From contig NZ_AUGS01000001.1 of assembly GCF_000422785.1 (NCBI RefSeq), positions 467,083-531,082 of the forward strand: DNA of 64,000 bases. The letters are read 5' to 3'. The DNA is from Pseudovibrio exalbescens DSM 16456. GTDB taxonomy: Bacteria > Pseudomonadota > Alphaproteobacteria > Rhizobiales > Stappiaceae. Positions 46,874-55,385 of this stretch are shown here, piece after piece. Position 1 is the stretch's first letter; the number at the start of each line of letters is the position of its first letter. The translations under genes and the position numbers were made by a program. The notes below the pieces were generated by a model. It was not told the DNA's origin. It did not search any database and was given only the letters and a program-made list of their open reading frames with translations.

Positions 46874-47308
46874 ATGCTCAAAACAATCGATCCACTGTTG
46901 TCTGCGGACCTGCTCCATGCCCTGGCTTCCATGGGTCACGGAGATACGTTGGTGATCGCAGATGCCAATTTCGCGGCGGCGTCCCGCGCACAGGGTGCTC
47001 TCGTCACCATGCCTGGCACCACGTCCAGTGATGTCTTGAAGGCCGTTTTGACTGTATTCCCCGTTGATGCGTTTGATGATTACCCGATCACAGTCATGTC
47101 GCAAGGCGATGGTGAAGAACTTCCCGACGCCGCACAAGATTTTCTCAAGATCATTGAGGAGACGGATGAAAAGGGGCGGGGACACCAGATCGTGGACCGG
47201 TTCAAGTTTTATGATCTGTCGGAAAAGGCCAGCCTTATCGTCTCGACAACGGACCTGCGCCCCTATGGCTGCCTGATCCTGCAGAAGGGTGTGGTGTTCG
47301 ATGCCTAA
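46874..47308 (+). CDS. RbsD/FucU-family sugar mutarotase
   Basis: Catalyses exchange of the anomeric forms of a sugar so that the kinase or importer gets its preferred form. The 144-residue protein has the family start DPLLSADLLHALASMGHGD with H22 and an IADANF segment, and ends YGCLILQKGVVF. RbsD and FucU cannot be separated by eye. ATG at 46874 follows AAGGTGTG. Its stop overlaps the next gene's start by eight bases, so they are translationally coupled. Confidence 0.88.
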   Translation: MLKTIDPLLSADLLHALASMGHGDTLVIADANFAAASRAQGALVTMPGTTSSDVLKAVLTVFPVDAFDDYPITVMSQGDGEELPDAAQDFLKIIEETDEKGRGHQIVDRFKFYDLSEKASLIVSTTDLRPYGCLILQKGVVFDA

Positions 47309-48116
47309 GGGAAATGAGTGGTTACAGTCGGAGTTTGTTGCTGAATTGAAAGAGCTGGCCTTCGCCCTTTGGGACAAGGGGTGGGGAGAGCGGAATGCCG
47401 GCAATATCAGCGCGCGTTTGAACCCGCAGCAGATGGATGAATGGGGCGTGGCGGATATGCCGGCGACACAGTGGTATGACCTGCCCAAGCCGGTGCCCGA
47501 GCTGGCAGGCCAGTCCATGTTGATGACGGCGAGTGGCGCTTTCATGCGTCACGTGCGAGAAAATCCCGAGCGCGATCTGGGGCTTGTGCGCTTCAGTGCT
47601 GATGGTGCGCAGTTTTCGCCGATAGCGGGATACGCCGGGGCCGGACGGCCCTCAAGCGAGATGATCACGCATTTGCTCGTCCACGCCGAACGGCAGGACA
47701 AGGGGCAGTCGGTCATCGTGCACACGCATGCCGATTGGCTTTTGTTGATGAGCCACCTTCATGATCAGACCAGCGAGGCGTTTACAAAGACACTGTGGCG
47801 AATGTGTTCGGAAAGTCTGATGTTCTTTCCCGATGGTATCGGAGTGGTGCCCTGGATGTTGCCGGGATCGCTGGAGATTGGTGAGGCCTCTGGCGAGCTT
47901 GCCAAAACCCACCGGCTGATCCTCTGGGCCTATCACGGGGTGCTGGCGGCTGGTGACTCGCTGGACGATGCGTTTGGATTGATCGAAACCGCAGACAAGG
48001 CGGCCATGGTTTACTGTCAGGGGCGCATGGCCGGTACGACGCTGCCGGGAATCACCGATGATCAAATCAAGATGCTTGGTAAACATCTGGGGGTAACGCC
48101 AATTTATTCTCTGTAG
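47301..48116 (+). CDS. Class II aldolase, rhamnulose-1-phosphate aldolase (RhaD) type
   Basis: Zinc aldolase of 271 residues. It keeps the RhaD layout from end to end: KGWGERNAGNISARL, RPSSEMITHLL, then zinc histidines H141 and H143 in HTHADWLLLM and H212 in YHGVLAAG, and FFPDGIGVVPWMLPGSLEIG. RhaD cleaves rhamnulose-1-P to DHAP and L-lactaldehyde. No rhamnose kinase or isomerase is here. With MtnK and MtnA in the cluster, the likely substrate is a 5-modified ribulose-1-phosphate, giving DHAP plus an aldehyde. Confidence 0.85.
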   Translation: MPKGNEWLQSEFVAELKELAFALWDKGWGERNAGNISARLNPQQMDEWGVADMPATQWYDLPKPVPELAGQSMLMTASGAFMRHVRENPERDLGLVRFSADGAQFSPIAGYAGAGRPSSEMITHLLVHAERQDKGQSVIVHTHADWLLLMSHLHDQTSEAFTKTLWRMCSESLMFFPDGIGVVPWMLPGSLEIGEASGELAKTHRLILWAYHGVLAAGDSLDDAFGLIETADKAAMVYCQGRMAGTTLPGITDDQIKMLGKHLGVTPIYSL

Positions 48117-48165
48117 TACTCCGATATACTGGGTGATGTATTAGGGCGCGCTTAAGTGCCGGCTA

Positions 48166-48190
48166 AGGGGCGGGGAAACCTGCCCTTTTT
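48166..48190 (+). terminator. Terminator after RhaD-like gene
   Basis: GGGCGGG, loop GAAA, CCTGCCC (one G-U pair), then TTTTT. It separates the mutarotase-aldolase unit from the importer operon. Confidence 0.7.
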
Positions 48191-48286
48191 CGTTTTCAGA
48201 TCAGTGATCTTGATATTTCAAGGGCGCCTTTAAATCGATCTGACTACTGCATATTACGTATCTTTCCTCATATATCTACATGCGTT

Positions 48287-48316
48287 TTGACACTTGTCAC
48301 TAACATAAAACATATG
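48287..48316 (+). promoter_or_regulatory. Promoter with overlapping palindromic operator, importer operon
   Basis: TTGACA (48287-48292), 18-base spacer, CATATG (48311-48316) as a weak -10. The -35 is embedded in TGACACTTGTCA (48288-48299), a perfect TGACA / TGTCA palindrome with a CT spacer; a related site lies before the mutarotase gene. Confidence 0.4.
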
Positions 48317-48348
48317 TAACGTGCCTTTGCTGCTTTGGGGAGAAAGCA

Positions 48349-49902
48349 ATGACGACACAATCCGATACCATCGAGATTTCCGGTATCAAAAAGAGCTTTG
48401 GTACCAACACTGTCTTGCATGACATCAGCCTGACAGTGAGCGGCGGGGAGGTTTTGGCTCTGATGGGAGCCAACGGCGCCGGCAAGTCGACCCTCGTGAA
48501 AATTTTAAGTGGTGTGTATGACGCGGACGGGGGCAGCATCGCCGTGAATGGTGAACCCTGTACCCTGGATACGCCGCAACAAGCCCGCGACAGCGGCATC
48601 GTAACCGTTCACCAGATCATCAATGATGGCGTCGTGCAGGATCTGACGATTGCCGAGAATCTGATCCTGGATCAGCTGTGCGATGGTCGGTTTCCTGCGT
48701 TCATGAGCAAATCGGTTTTGCATGAACGGGCACGGGAAGTGGCGGCAACCATTGGCATTGACCTGCCGTTGGACACGCAAGTGGCGGATCTGAGCCAGGC
48801 GGACAAACAACTGGTGGCGATTGCCCGTGCTTTGAGCGTCAAGCCGCGCTTGCTCATTCTGGACGAGCCGACATCCAGCTTGTCGGAGCGTGAAGCCCTG
48901 CGGTTGTTCGAAGCTGTAGAGCACATGCGCGATCAGGGGGTGGCAATCATGTACATCTCCCACCGCATGTCCGACATCCGCCGCCTTGCAGATCGCATTG
49001 CGGCGCTGCGCGAAGGCCGCATCGTTGGACTGTTCGAGAAGCCTCTGGATTATGATGGCGCGGTTCATTCCATGCTGGGCCATGCGGTGGGCGAAGTCAT
49101 GCATGCCTACAAGGCCGGTGATCAGGCGCGGATGGTGTTCGATCAGGTCAAGCTGGCAGAAGATTCCAGAGCCTTTGATCTTGAGCTGAAGACCGGCCAA
49201 ATCGTGGCCTTGACCGGGTTGTTGTCGTCAGGCTGCGCTACGGTGGTGGAATGCCTGTTTGGCATGCAGGCTTTCGCGGGCGGTCGTGTGACGCTGGACG
49301 GCACGGACTGGCGGGTCAAGTCTCCGCGTGAAGCAATTGATGCGGGTGTCTACATGGTTCAGGAGGACCGCGGGAACAACGCGATCATTCCGGACTTTTC
49401 GATCGAGAACAATACAAGCCTGCCGTTTTTGAAAAGCTTTTCCTGGTTCAGTTTCATCAACCGGGAACGAGAGAAGGCTCGCGTCAAGGAAGCCATTGAT
49501 CTGACGCGGGTAAAGTACACCGATCCTACACATGAGATGATGACCTTGTCTGGCGGCAACCAGCAAAAGGTCATGGTTGCCCGGTGGATGCTGGAGAACT
49601 GCCGGGTGTTGCTGCTCAACGAACCCTTTCAAGGTGTCGACATTTCATCACGGCGCCAAATCGGCAAGCTGCTGCGCGAGACCGCGCAAGACCGGGTGAC
49701 CATTGCCGTTTGTACGGACGTGGAGGAAGCCCTCGAGATCGCGGATCGGGTGATTGTCTTCAACCACAACAATCTGGTGGGCGACCATCGGATTGATCAG
49801 ATCGATATGGCGACCTTGATCAAGCAGATCGCAGCGGCCCCCGATGCCGATCTGCCCAGCTCTTCTTCAGCACCAGCTCAAGCAACAGAACTTCACGCCT
49901 GA
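48349..49902 (+). CDS. Sugar ABC transporter ATP-binding protein (RbsA type)
   Basis: Fused two-domain ATPase of 517 residues of the ribose-type (CUT2) importers. Domain 1 has Walker A GANGAGKSTLVKILSG, a signature variant LSQADKQ, and Walker B LLILDEPTSS. Domain 2 has a degenerate Walker A (GLLSSGCATVVECLFG) but an intact signature LSGGNQQKVMVARW and LLLNEPFQG. This asymmetry is normal for RbsA. It is first gene of a likely ten-kb operon (to the RLP). Substrate inferred from neighbours: a pentose such as methylthioribose or deoxyribose. Confidence 0.93.
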   Translation: MTTQSDTIEISGIKKSFGTNTVLHDISLTVSGGEVLALMGANGAGKSTLVKILSGVYDADGGSIAVNGEPCTLDTPQQARDSGIVTVHQIINDGVVQDLTIAENLILDQLCDGRFPAFMSKSVLHERAREVAATIGIDLPLDTQVADLSQADKQLVAIARALSVKPRLLILDEPTSSLSEREALRLFEAVEHMRDQGVAIMYISHRMSDIRRLADRIAALREGRIVGLFEKPLDYDGAVHSMLGHAVGEVMHAYKAGDQARMVFDQVKLAEDSRAFDLELKTGQIVALTGLLSSGCATVVECLFGMQAFAGGRVTLDGTDWRVKSPREAIDAGVYMVQEDRGNNAIIPDFSIENNTSLPFLKSFSWFSFINREREKARVKEAIDLTRVKYTDPTHEMMTLSGGNQQKVMVARWMLENCRVLLLNEPFQGVDISSRRQIGKLLRETAQDRVTIAVCTDVEEALEIADRVIVFNHNNLVGDHRIDQIDMATLIKQIAAAPDADLPSSSSAPAQATELHA

Positions 49903-49915
49903 TCGGGAGGATCAG

Positions 49916-50899
49916 ATGACAAATTTTCGCGACCAAGCCATTAAATACGGCTTGCTTGTCCTATTGGCGGCGATGATCGTGTTCTTCTCCATCGCGCAGC
50001 CTGCATTCCTGAGCATGATTAACGTGTTCATCATTTTGCAGTCGGTTTCCATCGTGGCCATTCTGGCCCTGGGAGTAACGGCTACGCTGGCGGTCAACGG
50101 TTTTGACCTGTCCATCGGCTCCACTGCTGCCTTTTCGATGATGATGGCGTCTTACGTCATGATCGTTTTTGATGGCGGCACCACTGCAGCGATTTTGACG
50201 GCGCTCGGCGTGGGTGTTCTGGTGGGGCTCGTGAACGGGTTCATGACAGTCCAGATGCGCGTGCCGGACCTCTTGGCCACACTGGGCATGATGTTTCTGC
50301 TTTTGGGCCTTCAGTTGATACCGACGCAAGGCCGCTCAATTGCTGCCGGCATGAGCCTTTCGGGCGGGGAAACCGCACCGGGCAAATTCACCGAGGCATT
50401 CCTGTTCCTTGGCCGGGCTCGTTTGTTCGACATCATTCCGGTGCCGGTGGTCATCATGCTGGTGTTGGCCGTCATCACTTACCTGTTTCTGGAACGCACA
50501 CGCCATGGCCGTGTCATGTACGCCATTGGCTCGAACGAGCGTGCCGCGCACCTCGCCGGGGCCCGTGTGAAGTTTTACCGCTACCTGGCCTATGTCATGT
50601 CAGGTGTCTATTCCTCCATTGGCGGCATCCTGCTTGCAGCTCGCATCGGGCGAGGAGATGTGAGTTCGGGTAACTCGCTGCTGATGGACGGCGTTGCTGC
50701 AGCCCTGATCGGCTTTGCAGTGCTCGGGGCCGCTCGGCCCAATGCGCAAGGGTCTGCCATTGGTGCGCTTCTGGTTGGTGTTCTGCTGAACGGCCTGACC
50801 ATGATGAACACCCCTTACTACACGCAGGACTTCATCAAGGGCCTCGTTCTCGTTGCTGCCCTGATGTTCACCTTCGGCCTATCCAAAAAGCGCGCGTGA
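49916..50899 (+). CDS. Sugar ABC transporter permease (RbsC type)
   Basis: Inner-membrane permease of 327 residues with eight to ten spans. RbsC-type motifs are ALGVTATLAVNGFDLSIGST, GLVNGFMTV, RTRHGRVMYAIGSNERAAHL and the EAA-like region GNSLLMDGVAAALIG. ATG 49916 has GGGAGG five bases before it. It forms the importer with the upstream ATPase (13 bases away) and the binding protein (33 bases downstream). Confidence 0.93.
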   Translation: MTNFRDQAIKYGLLVLLAAMIVFFSIAQPAFLSMINVFIILQSVSIVAILALGVTATLAVNGFDLSIGSTAAFSMMMASYVMIVFDGGTTAAILTALGVGVLVGLVNGFMTVQMRVPDLLATLGMMFLLLGLQLIPTQGRSIAAGMSLSGGETAPGKFTEAFLFLGRARLFDIIPVPVVIMLVLAVITYLFLERTRHGRVMYAIGSNERAAHLAGARVKFYRYLAYVMSGVYSSIGGILLAARIGRGDVSSGNSLLMDGVAAALIGFAVLGAARPNAQGSAIGALLVGVLLNGLTMMNTPYYTQDFIKGLVLVAALMFTFGLSKKRA

Positions 50900-50932
50900 T
50901 TCACCCGCATTCATCAATAACCGGGAGACTTG

Positions 50933-51967
50933 ATGATGAAATCCATGTTGAACAAGTTCGGTCTGGCTGTTGCCTCCATTGCCTTGATGGCAACAGGAGC
51001 GCAGGCGGAGGATGTGAAATCGCCTTTCGAAGGTGAGGGGATGCGCATTGCGCATGTTCGCTACCTGTCTCAGGGGGATTTCCCCGAGCTGTATCTATCC
51101 GGTGTACGGGCTCAGGCTGAAGCGCTGGGGCTGGAGCTGGACGTTTATGATGCCCGGCAGGATGCCTCCATCCAGCGCAACCAGCTGGAACAGGCCATCA
51201 TGAAAGGCTACGACGGCATTATTCTGCAGCACGGTTTCACGGATTCCCTGAAGGATCTGGCAGACATGGCCGTCCAGAACGGCATCAAGGTTGTTGCCTT
51301 TGACGTGAATGCCGACAATGCGGAAATTCCGCAGATCAATCAGGACGATCACTTGATTGCCCGCATGTCGCTGGAACAGGCCGTCAAGGACAATGGCAAT
51401 GCGTGGAAGGCGGCGTATGTTTATGTGCCGGGCATTCCGCCACTTGATCGTCGCGACGAGGTGTTCGAGGAGTTCAAGAAGAAGTACTCCGGCATTGAAG
51501 AAGTGGCTCGTTTCGGTACCCTGAACAATCCGATCCCGAACCAGGTGGCTGACCAGGCTGCTGCTGTGTTCCGCGCCAATCCGGATATCACGGTGGCGTT
51601 CTCGCCTTACGATGAGTTCGCCAAGGGCATCAAGATTGCCGTTGATGAAGCCGGGCTGACCGATAGCGTCAAGATTTACTCCGCCGACATTTCCAACTCG
51701 GACATTCAGGCCATGCGTGAGCCGGGCAGTGCGTGGGTTGCAACCACCGCCACGAACCCCGCGATCATGGGTCAGGTCAGCGTGCGCGCATTGGCCTACC
51801 TGCTGAACGATATGGATCCGGGCAAGCAGGTAACCGTGCCGCCGGTGTTGATCACTCAGGAAATGCTGAATGCATTGGACATCAACAACATGAACGATCT
51901 GGTGGACAAGGTTTCCAGCTTCTCTGAATCGGACGTACTGGCCGCTGAGTGGATGCCACTCCCATAA
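50933..51967 (+). CDS. Sugar ABC transporter substrate-binding protein
   Basis: Periplasmic binding protein of 344 residues, RbsB-like fold (Peripla_BP_4). Signal peptide: basic start, hydrophobic core, cleavage near GAQAEDVK. The mature part has the two-lobed pattern with DASIQRNQLEQAIMKGYDG and KVVAFDVNADNA. A GGGAGA ribosome site fits ATG 50933 or 50936. A stable hairpin at 51986-52014 follows, separating it from the catabolic genes; such structures often raise the abundance of the binding-protein transcript. Confidence 0.92.
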   Translation: MMKSMLNKFGLAVASIALMATGAQAEDVKSPFEGEGMRIAHVRYLSQGDFPELYLSGVRAQAEALGLELDVYDARQDASIQRNQLEQAIMKGYDGIILQHGFTDSLKDLADMAVQNGIKVVAFDVNADNAEIPQINQDDHLIARMSLEQAVKDNGNAWKAAYVYVPGIPPLDRRDEVFEEFKKKYSGIEEVARFGTLNNPIPNQVADQAAAVFRANPDITVAFSPYDEFAKGIKIAVDEAGLTDSVKIYSADISNSDIQAMREPGSAWVATTATNPAIMGQVSVRALAYLLNDMDPGKQVTVPPVLITQEMLNALDINNMNDLVDKVSSFSESDVLAAEWMPLP

Positions 51968-51985
51968 GCCAAGTGACTTGCACGT

Positions 51986-52014
51986 GGGTGGAGGCGTTGC
52001 GCATGCCTCCACCC
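51986..52014 (+). other. Intercistronic hairpin after binding-protein gene
   Basis: GGGTGGAGGC pairs with GCCTCCACCC across a nine-base loop; no T-run follows. Likely a 3'-end stabiliser or partial attenuator, not a full terminator. Confidence 0.6.
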
Positions 52015-52051
52015 GGTCCCCCGATCACGTCGATGCAATGATAGGTGCAAT

Positions 52052-53317
52052 ATGACTGTCGTAGCTCCAGAAGGCTATAAGATCCAAACCGTTGAAACGC
52101 TGCCGAGCTATCTGGTGACAAAGCTGCCCCCTGAACTCGAGCTGGGAGGCGCTCCGGAAAGCTGGGAAGTGAAAGAGGTTGGTGATGGCAACCTGAACCT
52201 TGTGTTCATTGTTTCAGGCTCGCGCAAAACCATTGTTGTGAAGCAAGCCGTACCATATGTGCGCGCTGCCGGCGAGGGATGGCCATTGCCGTTGACCCGC
52301 GCGTTTTTCGAGTTCCACGGCTTGGTGGAAGAACGCCGTTTCGCCGGATCGACCGTGCCGGAAGCCTATTTCTATGATGACCAGATGGCGCTGTTTGCGA
52401 TGGAATTCCTGTCGCCTCACGTCATCTTGCGCAAGGAACTCATTGCCGGGAAAAAGTTTCCGAATCTGGCCAAGGATATTGGCAGTTTCCTGGCTCATAC
52501 GCTGTTTAATACCTCTGATCTGGGAATGGACCCGGCAGAGAAGAAGGAACTGGTTCAGCGCTTTTGTGTGAACTCCGATCTGTGCCGGATTACAGAAGAC
52601 CTGATCTTTACCGAACCGTTCTTTGATGCGCCGCGCAACAACTGGACCACGCCGCAACTGGATGACACGATCAAGGCGATCTGGAATGATGCCGAGATCA
52701 TTCAGGTGGCAATGAAATACAAGCTCAAGTTCATGAGCGAAGCTCAGGCGCTGCTACATGGTGATTTGCACTCTGGCTCCATCATGGTCACCGAAGCGGA
52801 AACCAAGGTCATTGACCCTGAGTTCGGGTTCTATGGCCCCATGGCGTTCGATATCGGCAACTATATCGGCAACCTGTTCTTTGCCTACTATGCGCAGCCG
52901 GGGCACCGCGCCTCTGAAGCTGAAGTAGAAGACTATCAAGCTTGGCTGCTTGGACAAGTTACCGAGACCTGGCAGGTATTCGAGGCCACCTTCCGCAAGC
53001 TCTGGACGGAAAAGCAGGTGGGCGAAGCCTATCCGCGCATTCTGTATCAGGACGGAACGCACGGTGAGGCTTTGTTGAACGCCGCTCAGGATGACTTTTT
53101 CCGCAGTTTGTTCATCGACACACTCGCCAATGCCGGGCTGGAGATGCACCGCCGCATCATCGGTTTTGCGGGTGTAGCGGACTTTAAAGACATTGAGGAT
53201 GCCGACCTGCGGGCCGGTTTGGAAAAAAGGGCGCTGAAGCTGGCGCGCCAGTTGATGGTAGCCCCCGAGAGTTTTTCGGGTTTTGCTGATGTGAATGCCT
53301 ACGCAAAACAGTGCTGA
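52052..53317 (+). CDS. mtnK: S-methyl-5-thioribose kinase (MtnK-like)
   Basis: Choline-kinase-like fold kinase of 421 residues (the usual MtnK length is about 400). It shows the N-terminal nucleotide loop VGDGNLNLVFIV, the catalytic segment ALLHGDLHSGSIMV and the metal site KVIDPEFGFYGP, and DIGNYIGNL. MtnK phosphorylates 5-methylthioribose (and 5-deoxyribose) at C1 with ATP. Import genes lie upstream and mtnA 12 bases downstream, which supports salvage of an imported C5-modified ribose. Substrate range cannot be read from sequence. Confidence 0.92.
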   Translation: MTVVAPEGYKIQTVETLPSYLVTKLPPELELGGAPESWEVKEVGDGNLNLVFIVSGSRKTIVVKQAVPYVRAAGEGWPLPLTRAFFEFHGLVEERRFAGSTVPEAYFYDDQMALFAMEFLSPHVILRKELIAGKKFPNLAKDIGSFLAHTLFNTSDLGMDPAEKKELVQRFCVNSDLCRITEDLIFTEPFFDAPRNNWTTPQLDDTIKAIWNDAEIIQVAMKYKLKFMSEAQALLHGDLHSGSIMVTEAETKVIDPEFGFYGPMAFDIGNYIGNLFFAYYAQPGHRASEAEVEDYQAWLLGQVTETWQVFEATFRKLWTEKQVGEAYPRILYQDGTHGEALLNAAQDDFFRSLFIDTLANAGLEMHRRIIGFAGVADFKDIEDADLRAGLEKRALKLARQLMVAPESFSGFADVNAYAKQC

Positions 53318-53329
53318 GGGAGAAACGAG

Positions 53330-54415
53330 ATGAAAATTGGCGATAAACACTACCGCTCGGTCTGGGTTGCAGAAGATGGGCGCACGGTTCAAATCCTGGA
53401 TCAGACCAAGTTGCCATACGAGTTGGAGATCCTTGACCTGAATACGGTGACGGATGCAGCAACCTCGATCCGTGACATGTGGGTCCGTGGTGCGCCGTTG
53501 ATTGGTGCGGTGGCAGCCTACGGCGTGGCACTGGCCATGAAGAAGGACACCAGCGATGCCAACCTGCAGGCAGCTTATGACGAGTTGATCGTGACACGTC
53601 CAACGGCGATCAATCTGAAGTGGGCGCTGGATCGCATCTGTCCGGCTTTGAAAGAAGTCGATCCGGCAGAGCGTTTGACGGCGGCCTATGCGCTGGCAGG
53701 TGAAATTGCGGATGAGGACGTCCAGATCAACAATCAGATCGGCGAAAACGGACTGAAGATCATTCGCGAAATTGCCGCTAAAAAGCAGCCCGGCGAGACC
53801 ATCAACATTCTGACCCACTGCAATGCGGGTTGGTTGGCAACTGTGGATTGGGGCACAGCGCTGTCTCCGATTTACAAGGCCTACAATGAGGGCATCAAGG
53901 TTCATGTTTGGGTGGATGAAACCCGTCCGCGCAACCAGGGCGGTCTGACCTCCTTTGAACTGGGTAGCCACGGCGTGCCGCACACCCTCATTGCAGACAA
54001 TGCCGGCGGGCACCTGATGCAACATGGTGAAGTGGATCTTTGCATTGTCGGTACGGATCGTACGACGGCGCGAGGTGACGTGTGCAACAAGATCGGCACC
54101 TATCTGAAGGCATTGGCTGCAAAGGCGAACGGTGTCCCGTTCTATGTGGCGTTGCCGTCTCCAACCATCGACTGGACGGTTTGGGATGGGGTGAAGGAAA
54201 TCCCCATCGAGCAGCGCGATGGCAAGGAACAGTCGCATGTTTTCGGCATCGGGCCAGATGGCACCCGGACGTGGGTGAATACGGCACCAGAGGGAACAAC
54301 CTGCGGCAACTACGCCTTTGATGTGACCCCGGCTGAGTATGTCACGGGACTGATTACCGAGCGCGGTGTGTGTGAGGCTTCTCCCGAGGGGCTGAAGGCG
54401 CTGTTCGAGAAATAA
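53330..54415 (+). CDS. mtnA: Methylthioribose-1-phosphate isomerase (MtnA-like)
   Basis: eIF2B-alpha-like isomerase of 361 residues that converts the aldose-1-phosphate to the ketose-1-phosphate. Catalytic C164 lies in [19 protein letters not shown] and D243 in [19 protein letters not shown]. The N-terminal [18 protein letters not shown] is also typical. Both catalytic residues are present, so the enzyme is likely active. The ketose product could feed the RhaD-type aldolase or the RLP. Twelve bases after mtnK, 37 before the transketolase gene. Confidence 0.95.
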   Translation: MKIGDKHYRSVWVAEDGRTVQILDQTKLPYELEILDLNTVTDAATSIRDMWVRGAPLIGAVAAYGVALAMKKDTSDANLQAAYDELIVTRPTAINLKWALDRICPALKEVDPAERLTAAYALAGEIADEDVQINNQIGENGLKIIREIAAKKQPGETINILTHCNAGWLATVDWGTALSPIYKAYNEGIKVHVWVDETRPRNQGGLTSFELGSHGVPHTLIADNAGGHLMQHGEVDLCIVGTDRTTARGDVCNKIGTYLKALAAKANGVPFYVALPSPTIDWTVWDGVKEIPIEQRDGKEQSHVFGIGPDGTRTWVNTAPEGTTCGNYAFDVTPAEYVTGLITERGVCEASPEGLKALFEK

Positions 54416-54452
54416 GACGCGGTGAAGGCCGACAACTCTTAGGAACTGAAAA

Positions 54453-55373
54453 ATGAAGAACCAGGAATCCGAAGTCGTTGCTCTCGGAATAAGGAAACGT
54501 GTGTTTGAGCACACGATCAAGAACAACGGCGGTTATCTTTCTCAGGCGTGTTCTGCTGCAGACAGCCTGGCTGTGCTCTACGAAGATGTGTTGAACCTTG
54601 GCCCCAGCATTGCGCCGGAAATTCCGGCGCCCTTTGGCGGTGTCCCGGCCCCTGACAACCCAAACTCCTTTACCGGGGCAGGGTATCACGGTGAGTTCGC
54701 ATCCCATTACGACCGCTTCATCATCAGCCCGGCGCACTATGCGCTGGTGATCTATGCCGCGCTCATTGAAGTGGGCCGGATGGCACCGGAAGGGCTGAAG
54801 ATGTTCAACAAGGACGGCTCGTCCGTTGAAATGATCGGTGCGGAACACTCGCCCGGCATGGAAGTGACCAATGGCTCGCTGGCTCAGGGGCTTTCCATGG
54901 CCTCCGGCATTGCCTTTGCCCGTAAACGGCGCGGCGATGAGGGCCGGGTGTTCGTTTACATGTCTGACGGTGAGTTCGAAGAAGGTCAGACGTGGGAATG
55001 CTTTGCCAACATGGCGCACCACAAGATCAATAATGTGACCTGTGTGGTGGACTACAACGCGCAGCAGTGCGATGGGGCCATGAGTGCGGTGACCGAAATC
55101 GGTGACCTTGTGGGCAAGTTGAAGGCGTTTGGCGCCGACGCCGTTTTGGTGGACGGTCACGATCACGATGCCTTGCGGGAGGCCATGAACCGGCGCAGTG
55201 AAACCGGTCCGGTTGTGGTGATTGCAAAGACGTCGCCGTTCCAGGGTATGGACTACCTGCAAAAACGTTTCCCGCGTCTGCACTACGTACGCTTCACCTC
55301 TGAAGACGAGAAGATCGAGTTGCGCGATGCCATCGCCGAGCAGCTTGGCGTCAATGTGGACGAGATCGAGTAG
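54453..55373 (+). CDS. Transketolase, N-terminal (TPP-binding) subunit
   Basis: Half-transketolase of 306 residues. The TPP/Mg site is FVYMSDGEFEEGQTWECF followed by NNVTCVVDYNAQQ, and an earlier SPGMEVTNGSLAQGLSMASG segment. An extra loop near residues 50-80 (PAPFGGVPAPDNPNSF) is unusual. Together with the next gene it makes a complete enzyme that moves a two-carbon ketol unit. Split forms occur in D-apiose pathways (apulose-4-phosphate transketolase) and in some pentose pathways. Its role here is discussed under findings. Confidence 0.9.
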   Translation: MKNQESEVVALGIRKRVFEHTIKNNGGYLSQACSAADSLAVLYEDVLNLGPSIAPEIPAPFGGVPAPDNPNSFTGAGYHGEFASHYDRFIISPAHYALVIYAALIEVGRMAPEGLKMFNKDGSSVEMIGAEHSPGMEVTNGSLAQGLSMASGIAFARKRRGDEGRVFVYMSDGEFEEGQTWECFANMAHHKINNVTCVVDYNAQQCDGAMSAVTEIGDLVGKLKAFGADAVLVDGHDHDALREAMNRRSETGPVVVIAKTSPFQGMDYLQKRFPRLHYVRFTSEDEKIELRDAIAEQLGVNVDEIE

Positions 55374-55385
55374 AGGTCGAGAAAA

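Noticed and set aside
52754..54526. A 590-codon open frame antisense to mtnK and mtnA
   Set aside because: It lies opposite two well-supported genes, has no family similarity, and its openness is explained by codon bias of the sense strand.
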